Part shown: piece by piece, positions 1 to 12,506 of the stretch
How positions within the stretch are numbered: the first letter of the stretch is position 1
Layout: every line of letters begins with the position of its first letter
Notes under the pieces: model-generated
Told to the model about the DNA's origin: nothing
What the model saw: only the letters and a program-made list of their open reading frames with translations
Database searches by the model: none
Origin: Kudoa neothunni
Lineage: Eukaryota > Cnidaria
DNA length: 64,000 bases
Reading direction: 5' to 3'
Assembly: GCA_964304625.1 (NCBI GenBank)
Contig: OZ199839.1
Location: forward strand, 5,456,001-5,520,000
Translations under genes and position numbers: made by a program

Positions 1-663
1 ATAAATTTTAACCAAATCTCACTTCGAACAATATCGTTACCACGTGTAATCTCTCTTCTGTTTACAAAAACTCGTCAGTTTCCTTATTCGTCACATACTT
101 TGACGTATTTGTTGATTGAAATTACTTAAATTATTTTTTAACATAATTATTTGGACAAAAAGGGAGTCTAAATTCTCTATATAATGAGGTCATATATTAG
201 AAACAGAACAAATTAATTTAATCATATCATAATCAGTAGAATTCCAATTTGATTGATTTTTATGATGTTAAAATAAGATAGTTAGTTTATAAATTTTTTT
301 GGTATATTTATATTTACTAAATAAAATTATACGAGTGAACGTGTTTGATAATTTGACAATGAAAAGCTTTATTATTTATAAATAATAAAATTTTGTGATT
401 ATATATATATAAAACCATCTGAAAAAAATTATAAAGCATTATAAATATCATAATATTATACATAACGTGTAGCTGTTATCAAAATATAAAATAGACGATT
501 TTGAAAGTTTTTAAAATAAATTGTTTAAAGATAGCAAAATACCTAACCCAAATTTCTGATATACGTTTCATTTTAATCATGTAAAAAATAAAAAATGTGC
601 GTTTAAATATTTTAATTAATACTTTGTAATAATAGATCGTACGAAAGTGTGACACTATGTCAA
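1..663. other. AT-rich non-coding stretch
   Basis: No open frame of useful length, RNA gene or repeat end is visible. Composition is very AT-rich with short A and T runs and a small TA run near 395-410. Confidence 0.6.
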
Positions 664-1260
664 AAATCTACCATATAAAACAAACCGGGTATCCCCGTGT
701 GTACGCATTTTTCATTTTTTATAGAGAGACATCGCTCCATTTGATCACACATATTGAAAGATAAAACTTTATTTTAACACAGAAAAATACGTAAAAAATT
801 ATAAAAGATTTGCATCGTACAAAATGACTAAAAACATTTTCACGTGATATGAATGGTATGATTTGAGGATTAATGAAAACATATAGATCATTTTGTTAAA
901 GTTTTAAAAGTTAATTTTAAACGTACCATAGTGTTTATTTACCTTAAAATTATTGAAAAGTAATTTAGTAATTGAATTAGTTCGAATAAGGATGGTAATA
1001 TTAGGTTATGTAGGCAAGCATTAATATGAAATTTATTTGTTGATGTTTGACAAGATTAGTCAAATTCATATGGTATGATACAGAGATTGTTGCAAACAAC
1101 AAGGAGAAAATCGATTTTTAAACGCTCAGTAATGTTCATTCGTATTTAAAAATATTAAATAAGGTTCATGCAACCAATTAGTTGAATAAATCATTTGTTA
1201 ATTGGGTAATCTTTGTACTATTTATCTAAATACTCTTAATTTACTTTGAACTTCAAATAA
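664..1260 (+). repeat. Dispersed ~600 bp repeat, copy 1
   Basis: This stretch matches 54485-55104 in the same orientation, with long shared runs (for example TAGAGAGACA, AAATACGTAAAAAATTATAA and TTTGTACTATTTATCTAAAT). Similarity stops abruptly after CAAATAA at 1260 and 55104, so that end is well defined; the left end is approximate. Copy 1 lacks about 22 bp present in copy 2 near 54938. There is no coding frame and I saw no terminal inverted repeat, so the class is unknown; it may be a non-autonomous element or part of a longer one. Confidence 0.85.
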
Positions 1261-1723
1261 TGCCTGTTGCGCATCTCAATTCATCCCGATTTTATAATAT
1301 ATGCCAATCACAAATTAGCATCAAATTACAATTATAAAGTTTTTACATAAATATTCGTTCGGTTCATACCGAGACATGCGCACTAGAACGCGCATGCAGA
1401 GTTAATGTACTTTTCTACTTGAACTTAACTAAATGATGAATTTTGAATTTAAATTAAAAAAATAATTTTTTTCAGTATGATTTACCCCGTGGAAATATTA
1501 TTCGAGTGATTTATGAGCGAACATTTCTTTTAGTAAAAACCAGACTGCGGATTTAACGTTTGTTACATTTTACATTTTTTACATTCATTTTAGTAATTTT
1601 TTAGGTTATTGATTTTTATTAGTTTATATAATAAGTCGATTACCAATTAAGCAACAAAGCAATTGACCACAAATACTCTTTTACGCCAGTAGCTAATTCG
1701 ATTAGATATTAACACTTATGTAA
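1261..1723. other. Non-coding stretch
   Basis: No coding frame or repeat recognised. Confidence 0.5.
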
Positions 1724-3692
1724 TAACCCTCCCGGGACCCCATTATAAGCATTTTTCGTGTTTTTCATATAAGCTGATTTCACATTAAATTCACACTTTG
1801 TGTATTCTTCATTCAAAAATTAAAGCTCCCTTCTATAAAATCAAATATTAGATGGAAAGTAAAACTTCCCAGATATTTTTGGTTCTTTTGCATAGAATAA
1901 AAATTTTATCAACAAAAAGCTAAAATAAAGCTTATTTTTTTATAGGAAAAGTGTTAATAAAGTTTAAGAAATTACCAATAAATGGAAATAATTAAGATAT
2001 GTTGTGTTAAGTCCCGATAAACCCCGATTCTCCTTTGGATATTAGCAAGAGATTAACCGCGGATTGATGATTTCTGAATTTTTGTTACTCGTGTTGTTTA
2101 CTGAAAAATATTAAAACTTATTTATCATTTTAGTTTAATTTAATTTATCAGATAATTTACTCCGAAAATTCAGAAGACTTAATAAGTGATAATAAACTAG
2201 GCGATGAAGTAGACAGTGATTTGGTGTTTGAAGGACCCATATCGGATGCTTTTGCTGGGAAGATATTAGTGAATCCTCGGATTCTTTTGACGATTTTGAA
2301 GCCTCTACTAAAATATCCATCTCAAAATCTAATTTTGAATGGGATTTTACCAATAGAATAGGGGCAAAAACAAGGTCTTACAATATGGTCAATGCTAAAC
2401 CTGGTCTCATAGATGATGCTCAATATGTTGATTCAATAATGAGCTCATTCTCACTGTTCTTCTCAGACATATTGCTTTTGTACTAACAAATATTTGGATG
2501 ATAAGACAATTCGCCTTGAAAGAATCAGCGCATCTGGAGACAAACTAGAGGCCATTCGAAATATCTTCGACATTGTGAACGTATCCTTTCTCCAAAAATA
2601 TTCTCCAGATAAGCCACTACAATATGGTATGAAGGTATGGGTAGCCATAGACATGAAAACTTCGTATCACCTAAATATTCAACCATCTTGGGGAAAAGTT
2701 GGTGGAGCAAGAGAGGTTAAACAAGATGAACAAGTCGTAAAAGATTTAATGGAATCATATGATGGAACTTGTAGAGGACTCACGTCAGACAACTTTTTTA
2801 TTTCTGTCCCACTTGCGTCTTTTCTCTTGGACAACAACATCACCTTAACTGTTACAATGACACGGAATAATACCTATATTCCACCCAAAATTCAGGATGT
2901 AGAAGATCGTCAAGAACTATCTTCGGTTTTTGTTACTCTGGCGATCTAACTCTTGTTTCCTACGTCCCCCAAAAAATCGCAACGTGATACTCTTATCTAC
3001 GGAACATCATGACTCTGAAATTGAATCAGGTGACAGAAAAAGGTCCCAGATAATTATGCACTGTAACCAAAAAAAAGGGGGGTGGACAACAGTGACCGTA
3101 TGACCTGATTGTATTCATGTGCTAGGGCAACTAGAAGATGGCCCTTCCGTTTGTTCCTTGAGTTGGTTGATATAGCTGCATTGAATGCGTATATCATATA
3201 CACAACAAAATTCACGGATTGGAGAAGAACCAATCGCAGCCGACGTCAATACTTCCTTCGAGAGTTGGCCATTGAATTGATTAAATCAAATGTCTTAATT
3301 CGTCAAAACAATTTAACTTCTCTCCACAATATTCAAAAATTAAGTTTCCCAATTTTTAATAAAAAGGTTGTTACTTGTCCACATGATGATTCCAATATAA
3401 AATGTATCACTACAAAAAATCGTTTCTATTTTGTCCAAGAAAGATAGATAGAAAAACGAAATTTCGGTGTGACAAATGCAATAATGATGACATGGATTGA
3501 TTTTTGTCGTGGGAATCATATCTTACATATGTTTAATATTACGATATTTTTTCCGAAGTTTTGTGCGTTTATGTAACATTTTAGGATTTGCATGTTTTAG
3601 AGGAACATAAATATATAAGGATAACATCCATCTATAATATGATTTTCGACAATTCCACCCCAAATCATAGAAGTCGATTAAATATGGAGGGT
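1724..3692 (+). mobile_element. piggyBac-like element PB-1, ends uncertain
   Basis: The body is a piggyBac transposase relic. A possible left end at 1724 reads TAACCCTCCCGGGACCCC, resembling piggyBac termini (a CCCT-type end followed by a GGGACCC block). A possible right end near 3692 reads GGAGGGTTTTA, inverted relative to the left end. Neither side keeps a clean TTAA target site, so both boundaries are tentative. The transposase is closest in this window to the one at 38.6-41.7 kb. Confidence 0.45.
2150..3460 (+). pseudogene. piggyBac transposase relic (PB-1)
   Basis: Conceptual translation shows a piggyBac DDD transposase. An acidic N-terminal stretch lies around 2160-2340. The core spans 2494-2946, with the conserved block YHLNIQPSWGKVGG and the second catalytic Asp in LTSDNFF (near 2795). 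A C-terminal helical block containing RRWPFRLFLELVDIAALNAY is at 3130-3210. The frame changes several times and contains stops. The region that should carry the first catalytic Asp (VDE) is replaced by unrelated sequence before 2600, and the third (GGVDxxD) has become GGWTT near 3080. It cannot encode an active enzyme. In these families the enzyme cuts and pastes DNA at TTAA. Confidence 0.9.
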
Positions 3693-4715
3693 TTTATTTT
3701 TTTAAATTATCACAATAATGTACAAAGTTTTCAAACCAAAATTTAACATGGGCTTACTGAAGGTACTACTAACTTTGTTTGAAGCAGAAAGTATGAATAT
3801 ATAATAATTCTTAATGGTTAGAATTAAATAATTGACTTCTTCGTAGAACTAATGTTTGATTCACAATGTAAGTTATTTTACAATGGTACGATTAGTGAAA
3901 ATCTTGGGAATACATTTAAAATCTGTTTCTTTATTATCAACTGCTTTTAAACCTGATGATATGATATCTTCCCTGTCATCAGCCTATTTTAGATCGCATT
4001 CTGGCTTGAACCTAGGCGTTGTTTAATCGGTGGACTTGTCGCGTTTTTTTTTCAGAATCTAGAAATTTTTTTGAATTTTAACATAACTCTTAGGAATCTT
4101 TAAAATAAATTTACAATAATAGTAAAATTTTATGGCATTAGCTTTAAAAAAAGTCTAAAATTGCCACAAACCGATGATTAATACCCTAATGCGAACTTTG
4201 TTTAATAATGGAATAAGATGAATTCAATGCACCCTCCGTATTATTGGTATTATGATTAAATATAAAAAAAGGTGAATTATATGGTCAAAAGTATAATGGT
4301 ATGAAGAAAAATATTTGCTAACACATATATCATCAACATCTATTTAATTTAAGAAATACGTTATATAAACAATTAAATTAAAGTTCGGGATTCAGCATTT
4401 GACTCTAAAAATTCTTTAGTTTGAGAGGTTTTCCATACGTTTCCTTTAAGGTTGCTACCGCGATTACTTTTTCATTTTCCGCGGTAAAGGCATTTATCAA
4501 TTTCTATAATGAAGTCTTCCACGCTAACTTTATTTTCTCCAAGGGTGGTTGGCTGCGTTTTCGATTTTATTTGAATAACGCTGATATTGTTGGCATACTT
4601 CCCCTATTCGGTGGTGGTTCGAATGGTTTCATAAATGAACCAACGATATAATGTTTAAAAAATATTCTCAATGCTAAATTTTAGTTCCGGGTCATATAAA
4701 TGTTAATATATGGTC
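3693..4715. other. Stretch without a recognised gene
   Basis: A slightly less AT-rich patch at 4410-4650 is open on the plus strand (76 codons) and partly open on the minus strand, but neither translation resembles a family I know. The rest is AT-rich and featureless. Confidence 0.45.
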
Positions 4716-4913
4716 GGTGTTGGTATACCCCTCCTCAGGAATAATCATGACTTTAATGCCGCCAATCAAAATCGTTGGATGTATGATGCCTAAAAAGGTT
4801 TAGTTTGTCTGTTTCTATGGATTAATTTGAAACATTAATATCTTTTTTGAATGTTATTACAAAATTTCACCGCGCTTAATATTCCCACACAAAGCTGGGC
4901 AGTTCGCGCTAAT
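4716..4913 (-). repeat. ~200 bp repeat, left copy (inverted partner at 12.5 kb)
   Basis: Read on the minus strand from 4913, this begins TAATTAGCGCGAACTGCCC and continues through AGCTTTG, GGGAATATTAAGC and TAATGTTTCAAATTAA. The plus strand from 12507 carries the same succession of blocks with scattered differences. Similarity fades near 4716. The starting end also resembles two short motifs at 50.45 and 50.73 kb. The class is unknown; it could be the terminus of a mobile element. Confidence 0.75.
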
Positions 4914-5626
4914 TATGTATATAGAAGATAGTTGATATGATTTAAACAAATGGCGTAATTAAAGAAAAACAACTAATTAACTAACTAAATAAATGCTACT
5001 ATATGCAAACTATGATCATAGGTGTGTCTTAAGGATGGCTCCTTTATTTCTTACTCTTCTTTTCCACCTTCTAAAAATAAATATACCCGTGATCAATAAT
5101 ATTGATTCCACAAGTGGTATCAAGGCATAAAGACTAAAAACCATTATTTAAACAGAATGATGTGATTATAAATTTACATGTAAAATTCATAAGACCTATT
5201 AAAAAAGGGTAAAACATTAGAATGATAGCATAAAATACGCATAATTATTTGTCGCCGTCTCATAGTCTAAGGTTCCTTTAGCTTCTACTCATATTAAATA
5301 ATAAATATTTATATATTAATTGAATAACTAAATAAATATATACTACTCTGCGTATCATTAAATAAATATATACCCTCCTTGAACTCTTGTAATCACATCT
5401 TCGGTGATATCCTCAAAATCAACATCATCATATTCGCTCTTTATGTGTTGCTCTTGTAGATATATTTACGTTAATATAGTTCCTCTCAATAATACATTTA
5501 CTAAAAAGAATATTATAAAACATAAAGGATATTTTGGTTTTACCCTATTAATCGTGACACTTTTTTGTCTTCATATGTATATAAACAGATAATTAGTTTA
5601 AAAATATTGAAAATAATGCAAGCAAC
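4914..5626. other. 3' flank of the repeat-protein gene
   Basis: AT-rich sequence downstream of the stop codon at 5627-5629 of the minus-strand gene. Frames here translate to unrecognised low-complexity peptides. I found no clear AATAAA signal on the minus strand close to the stop, so the 3' end of the transcript is not defined. Confidence 0.5.
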
Positions 5627-8600
5627 TTATTTACATGGAACATCTTCTATTTTGTATTTTGAGTAGCCCTTCACTTTCACTTCCAAAATGTAATCTTTGT
5701 CTTTGGACAATCCATTTATCTGAATAACGCATTTATTTGCTGAACACTCCCGATCATTATCATGACACCAAGCAGTCAATGGACGTTTTTCTTCATATTC
5801 TGTATTCTCGTAAAACATAAAAGGACAAATCGAATTTTCATTTTTTTGATCAAAATTCACATCGATTTTCAAATCACTCTCTCCATAATACGTATATTTG
5901 ATATCAATCTCACCATTTTCTTAAAAATTATTCTATAAGTAGACTAAATATTATTCATTACTTATTTCTATTTCATAGGTTTTATCTTGTTTGTCATCAG
6001 ATGGTTCAACAATTATTTCGTACGTTTCTCCTAACTCGAGATTAGCTATGTTAAATTCACTATCACATTTGTTTTCACAAATTCCCATTCCATGACAAAC
6101 AGCCATATATTTTGAGTTGGATCCGCCTTTCTTTTTAACATACAATTTGCACATAAGTTTCTCATTATTAGATTGAAGTGGGGTGATTTTAACGCCCTCT
6201 TTATCTAGGATTGGACCTTTGCTTGATTCACTCAATGCAGCATCACCAACTAGTTAATTTTAGCCAAAAAATCTAAAATAGAATATACGGGTTCTGAAGG
6301 TGATTTTCTTGGTGTAATTTTCCTTAAATCCGAGGTTTGAAACTTGAGTTGATACCACATAATTAGTACCAGGAGACAAACTAGTGATCGAATATGAGTT
6401 ATCACAGGTAGTGGTGCATTTGTTAGAACCACACTGAGCCGTTGATTCAATAGAAGAGGAGTGTGCTTTTGAGATTCTAATGTTACATGATGGGGTTTCG
6501 CCATCTTTGTTTATATTCTGATAAGTATTTAGTCCAGTCAAAGTAACCCCGGTTTTGGTTAATTCCGACAAAGTGAATCCATTGTCACCCTCTAAAAGCA
6601 ATAATTAGTGGGGAAAAAATTAAACTTACTTTTAAAATATTGTTTGTGTTTCTTTAGATCATATCTTCGTTTCACAATGACTCCAACTTTATCGTAATCT
6701 TCATTTAAATTTATTACGCCGTCTTGGCATAACTGATAACACCCATCTGTTATATTGTCACAGTTATTCAGAACCTTATTTTCTTGATCCGTACCCTCTT
6801 CATTCACTTCAAAGACCTTAACGTGACACATTTCATCGTTATACGGACCAGGAGAGAAATAGATTTTTAACTTCCTGTTGTTATCATTAACTTCAGAAAT
6901 GGAGAAAATAATATTCGTTTTTAAAGGAATTGTATCATTCACAAAAGTATTATCTTTGAAATAAAGCAACTGAGGCCACATAATGGTTGAATCAATCCTA
7001 TAATTATTTTTGATCTCATTAATTGGGAGAATGATAGATTTATTTTCAGGGGTATCAGAATAGTCAAATACAGATAAACCATTATTATCACTATTTATCA
7101 CCTTTGATTTATCAGCAATAATTCTAAAGTCGGTTTTGGATGTTGATTTGTAGGAAAAACTAATTTTGTCGCCAACATGTTCCAACTTGTACGTGTTTTT
7201 ATGTAGGTTATCTATAATAAATAACATATATTTAATGAGTGTTTTATATATGAGAAGAATGAATATGTTTTGGCTGAACCAACTGTTTTTGTTAATTATC
7301 TAGGTAAGCATCATAAGTTATTTTATTTACCCATTATTATTGGAAAAACCGAACCCCTAATAGAGGTCTTGGCATTATCGTCATTATCACCGTAAAAAAC
7401 TGCTATGTATCGATCCACTTTTGAATTTACATAACCAATTTCAAAATCTGTTACATCACAATTCACAACACAAACATCACCGTTGATGTGTGAGGAACAA
7501 CTTGGTTTTTTGTAAATCGTGTTTACTCCAAAGCTAGAAATTTTTATTGCGCATTTATTATTTTTAGGAAATTCTGACAGAGAAATCGAAAATTTTCCAA
7601 TTCCGGGTTCGTCTTCGTTTGAAGGTATGAACTTCTGCTTTAGTTTACCAGATCGGAAAAATGCTAAACTGATATAACTCTAATATACGTTATGTATTTC
7701 ACCTGGGACAAAAAGTTCATGCGGCGCTGATTTTCCGCTTGCGTACACGATTAACCTGTAGTTATTTTCACTGCTATATAAGCCATTATCTAGATTAATT
7801 TGATTGCATTTTGAGACCAAGAATTCAGTTGTGTGTCCTGTACATGGTTTTGACAGATCCGTTGATGAATCTAAGTTATTTTATTCTAGAAAATTCTTAA
7901 TTATTTACTTTCATCCATTTCATATTTACATAGCTGATAATAACAATCAGTTTCATTAATGTTTTCAAAATTTTTGTCAGGAATTATTTTAAGTGTTTTC
8001 CTTGTTGATTCATTGGAAACTTTAAAAGTTATTGGCTCTCCAGCTAAAGAATATTTTCGAAAATTTGAATAAAAATATTACCTGTTTTTTGGTTTTTAAA
8101 TATTTGTTCCGCGTAATCTCCTGTAGGCACTACTTTTATATCATAGTTGGCACCCGAATTTAATCCAATAATATTAAATTGTGTATCGCAGTTATTGACA
8201 CATGGTTTATTTCCTCTACAAACTGCCGGAATGTATCCAAGATTTGAATCTGTTTGTTTCAAGTAAATTGTGCATTTGCTTGTCGAGATTGTGGAACTGG
8301 GGATGAGACTAAATCCGTCAGTGGTGGAAGTAGTACTAACGGCGGTGGTTGAAAGACTGTTCGGCGATTCTTAAAGAATTATAAAAATATTTTACTATAA
8401 AGGATTACCTTTTCTATAATAAAAGTATTTCATTACTTCATGATTGGGAATCGTTTTGATATTCACAGAAACCTCATTAAGTAAATGACGTGTGCCTAGC
8501 GATATTTCCATTTCATCTATTCTACAAGTCACACCTTCGATTGTTTTTTTATCCCATTCATAATTCAACGGAGCATAAACATTCCAATAATTTAAGGTAC

Positions 8601-11600
8601 AAAGATTATCAACAAGAATTGCAAATGGTTTACCATCCTCATCCAACTTAGCCTTCGTGATATTAATTTTGATATTAGAACCGGATATTGTAGGAGGAAT
8701 ATCATTTAGGTGTTTTACTAAAATAAGTTAATTCAATTTTATACCAAATTTAAAATTACAAAAGTGAATGTTGTTATCATAACTATATAACGGTACCATT
8801 CCTAATTTAAGGACGCGAATTTTTACTGCCTTCACATTTTCTGGAATACTATCAAAAGTAATACTACTACATAAGCTGTATAAACAGTTTCTATTATTTT
8901 TGCACTCGGTAGAATAAAAGGTATTTTCTGATAATGGTGTTGCATCGATCCATTCGAATGTGCATAATTCCGATGGTTCCTCGTTAACCAATTTCACCGT
9001 CAACCTCCTGTTTGATTCATTAATCGCCAGCTCAAAATAGAATCTATTAAAAATGGGCGCACCATTTTTTGTCAACGTATTATCATAAAAAAAATGGAAG
9101 TCGAAATGTTTGGGGCAAATTATGTGGTAGTCCTCAACGTTTTCATCGAATGCAACTATGTAATCTCCCCAATTACAAGAACCTTTTAATATTTCTGGTT
9201 TTTCTTTGATAGAATCTTGTTTTTGATTGTCTTTGTAGATTGCACAATTTAAGGAACATTTGTGTGAGCGTAAATGAAGTAGATCGAGACCAATTTTTGC
9301 TTCGTAATGGACATTCTCAAAATAATCTTAATTATTTTATAAGATTGTTTACGATTAAATGTTACCTATATAATATGAAAAAACTTTTCCTTTATTAATT
9401 TCTTTTGTAGTTATTTGTGGTTCGGCTGGTTTCAGCGGTGTATTTCTTCCGTCTGTACCATCGCCTTCTTTTGCGTCTTGTCCATTTGCCCCACCTGAAT
9501 CTTGCACAACTTCAGATGTAACTGACACAGTGGACTGTATTTCTGGAGAAGTTACACTTTCACTTGTGTCCGATTTTATAGTTATTGTTTCTTCGTATAA
9601 AACAGAAATATAGTTCAATTTATTGGTGTTATCGTGAGAAATAAAAAATTCCTTTCCCAAATTTTGGCAATTGTGTACGTTTAAGGCTCCATTTACACCA
9701 GAATTTTCGTATACACTCAAATCAGATTTTGCCTTCTTGACAGTGCATTTTTTATTAGTTAACTCTGTTAGATCACCCCTAAATTTAACGCTATATTTCT
9801 GAGCATTCGAATCATATCGCAGAATCATTTCTCCATTACCATCAACTCTGTCACCTAAGAATATTTGATTTAAGTATTAAGAAAATAACTACTTGTTATA
9901 TCTCTGTAAGAATATTTTGTATATCCTTTGTTTACCGCAATTATTTGGTATATGACTTCAGAATTAAGTTTGCTCCATGGAATATCTAATTTAGTGGTAT
10001 CCTCGGAAACTAACACCGAAGGATTGCAGTTGCTGTTCAAACAATCAATAATTGTTTCCATGGAATTTTTTTCTATCAAAAGATAAGTCCACATAGATTC
10101 AGAATTTTTTATTGAAGGAGTCATTGTGACAGTAGTCTTTTGTTTCGTGACATCATTACTTGAAGTAAGTGACAGTGTATCTCCGGTAGCTACGAAACGA
10201 TATAACGCTGTTACTAAACAAAAATTACTTTCCACTTCATTGCTGTCGACACATGTGTACCCCTTAGAGCACACAGTTATTTTGTACTTGGTTCTGGGAT
10301 CAAGATTTATAATTTTGAAAGTGTCATTGCAAGCACCAACACAAAAAACATTTTTCCCGTTCATTTCACAAGTGGCAGGAAACTTGGATGATTCACTTCC
10401 AAAAGTCGAATAGTAGAGTTCACATTTAGTATCAGTATTAGATTCAGATGGAAGTAGATTAGGTAAAGTTAGAGTCAACTTTGTGGGGTTCTTTTCGACG
10501 GAAGATAGTGTGATAGGACTGGAAGATGAAAATTCCTTTCCTTTTTAAAACATATAAAGATATTTATGAAATATATATAAAGGTACCTTTAGTTTTAAAA
10601 TAAAAATATCTATAGTAATATTTTGATTCTTTAAAATCTCTTTTAATCATTCCAATTATTTTAATTCTGAGAATATATTCTGTCGACGGCAGAAGTGAGG
10701 TCAAAGTTATTGAAGAGAAAGTATCACATTTATCATTAATACAAGTAGGAATAATTCCGTTATTTCCGATTCCCATATATTTCTTTATTAGTTTTATTTG
10801 TCCGATTTTAACTCCGTCTATAACAGCTTCATTTGATCCATCTTTGTTAAAATATGTGAGATCAACGGTCACATTATTATTTTCATGAGTAACGTCGTGT
10901 TGATGGTTGTTGACTAAGAAATACTTAATTTATATAATGAGACTAAAATTTACATGTTAATAGTTGAATAAAATCCCTTGATATAGATTTAGTTATCGGC
11001 CTTACAAGTAGATTGGCATATGACATGGTAACCCTTGGATGCGTCAAATAAGCCTTGTCACAAGGTTTATAACACGATCCATACGTGTTCGATAGAGAAC
11101 AACTAGAGTAAAAATGGTTTTCTGCAATAGCTTTTATTCCGAAGTAACATATTAATGAAGGTTTTGGATTTACAAGCGTTATTTCATAGAAAAAGTTATG
11201 TCTACCATAATTTGTAATCAAACGAGCACCGGTTGCTATAAAAAAATCTTCAGTGGGTTTTTGTGGATTAAAAAATATTTCAGGTGATCGATTATCAAAT
11301 TCGATTATATACTTAGGTTGATCCGACAATGGACTTAATTTAATAGAATTTTCTTTGAAGAAAGCATCATTTGATACTACCCTCGATTCTTGAGTACCAT
11401 CAATTTTCGAGGTAAAGCCTCCGTTGACTTTGCTTTGAATAGTTAATGTAAACTCTTCATCTGCCTTGACTGATGAAATCGTAGTTTTTACGTAAATATC
11501 TGAAACGAATTTATCCACTCTAACATGAATGAGTTATACCTTGGAGTATAAAAACTTTTTTGATGGGGCATATTTTTAGATCTTCATTGTTTTTACCTTG

Positions 11601-11994
11601 GCACCATCTTAGAGATTTAATTTCTTTGAATTCGTCTCCATTCATTTTGAATTCAACCTTCTTACAGTCATAGATGCACATATTTGACCCTGGTTCCCCA
11701 GCACTATTTTCTATATAATTAACACATGAAGAAAATAATTTGAATGCGTTGGTTGCTTTTTCATAAAATTGGAGGGCACATTTTTTACTACTATTTTCGA
11801 TTCCGTATCCGGAAAGAGAAATAGTATATTTATTATCCACGTTTGAGAAAGTAAGTTTCATGATGGAATTATCAATATTATTAGATGCCGCATTACTCGA
11901 GATAAACCCTAATTAAAATATATTTGATTTTTTCAAATAAATATTTACATGTGATGCAACATATAATTATTGATGTGAAACGGTTGCACAGCAT
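5627..11994 (-). CDS. Secreted cysteine-rich repeat protein, 16 exons, function unknown
   Basis: Joining 16 exons gives a continuous frame of 1,897 codons (about 1,896 residues) from ATG at 11994 to TAA at 5627. Exon 1 encodes a signal peptide, so the product should enter the secretory pathway. The rest is an array of roughly 14 repeats of ~90-190 residues. The best-preserved repeats share C-x-[ILV], a Cys 12-20 residues on, C-x3-C-[DN], then an F-x-I-x2-L-x2-[GD]-x2-Y-x-[IV] strand pattern that recalls fibronectin type III or Ig-like folds with extra disulphides. No transmembrane segment or anchor signal is seen at the C-terminus (ending VPCK). A Ser/Thr/Gly-rich, repeat-free linker sits in exon 6 (~9430-9560). 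An in-frame TAA upstream of the ATG with no other ATG between supports the start. I recognise no named family. An adhesion, surface-coat or matrix role is possible but is inference. Confidence 0.88.
7212..7330 (-). other. The one long intron (119 nt) of the gene
   Basis: This is the only intron of the gene outside 38-46 nt. An earlier acceptor inside it (TACCTAG, at 7300) would give a 31 nt intron but leads straight to a stop codon, so the later acceptor (TTATAG) is preferred. The extra length could hold a lost or decayed exon. Confidence 0.65.
11949..11994 (-). other. First coding exon: signal peptide
   Basis: This 46 nt exon encodes MLCNRFTSIIICCIT. After splicing it continues as WFISSNAAS: a short basic start, a hydrophobic core rich in Ile and Cys, and small residues suited to signal peptidase near Asn-Ala-Ala. 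It is too short to be listed as an open frame on its own. It is supported by the phase-1 junction to exon 2 across a 40 nt intron (11909-11948). Confidence 0.8.
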
Positions 11995-12506
11995 ATCACT
12001 CAAGGTTGCGGTACCTGCGTCAAAATAGTCAGACCAATTTGTGGTTTATTCATATACACTTTTAATACCCTTCGAGTTTTATTCGTGTAATACATATGTA
12101 TTTATTGTAATCCTTTATTGAAAATAACATTAATTGTTTATACAAACAATGATCACGAGGTGTTGTGTCGTTTAAGTGTGTCTCATTCAAGCGTAATTTA
12201 AAAAATACAACATTGATGATTTTGATTGTAAACATATGCCAATAATAATGTTCATTTTTAGTAAGATTTATACCGTATTCAATCCAAAGAAATAAATTGA
12301 CCATGAATTGTTGTTCAATAGTCGAACCCATACGATACATTTTAATTGTTATATGTCGTATTGCTAATAACTATAGCTATCCTATCCTATTATTAAAATA
12401 AGACTACCAAAACTAGGAAACTTATGTTAGATCATGCAAATCTGTTTACCAGAAAATTTATTATTTTAAAAATTTCAGTAAAATACCTAAGTTTCATTCA
12501 TGAGAG
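11995..12506. other. 5' flank of the repeat-protein gene
   Basis: Upstream (minus-strand sense) of the start codon. The sequence is AT-rich. A TATA-like TATATGAATAAA block lies about 60-70 bp before the ATG, but nothing confirms a promoter. A 92-codon minus-strand frame at 12062-12340 has no recognisable similarity and is probably chance. Confidence 0.4.

Larger units (their letters stand above)
5627..11994 (-). other. Exon-intron map of the repeat-protein gene
   Basis: Exons in transcript order: 11994-11949, 11908-11540, 11499-10954, 10913-10587, 10540-9893, 9854-9366, 9326-8760, 8717-8409, 8369-8082, 8043-7909, 7870-7703, 7663-7331, 7211-6630, 6591-6289, 6249-5962, 5919-5627. All introns start GT and end AG. 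Their lengths are 40, 40, 40, 46, 38, 39, 42, 39, 38, 38, 39, 119, 38, 39 and 42 nt. Every intron interrupts a codon after its first base (phase 1), and every internal exon is a multiple of three. Donors are mostly GTAA; acceptors are mostly TTAG or TAAG without a long pyrimidine tract. Boundaries were chosen because they keep the frame open and preserve the Cys pattern. A small shift at a single junction is possible. Confidence 0.85.

Noticed and set aside
4421-4651. A 76-codon plus-strand gene
   Set aside because: No recognisable motif, and the opposite strand is also partly open; probably chance in a less AT-rich patch.
11520-11539. A 20 nt intron between exons 2 and 3
   Set aside because: The nearest AG after the donor gives a 20 nt intron, but the frame then stops within a few codons. 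The next AG gives a 40 nt intron, keeps the frame open and matches the size of the neighbouring introns.
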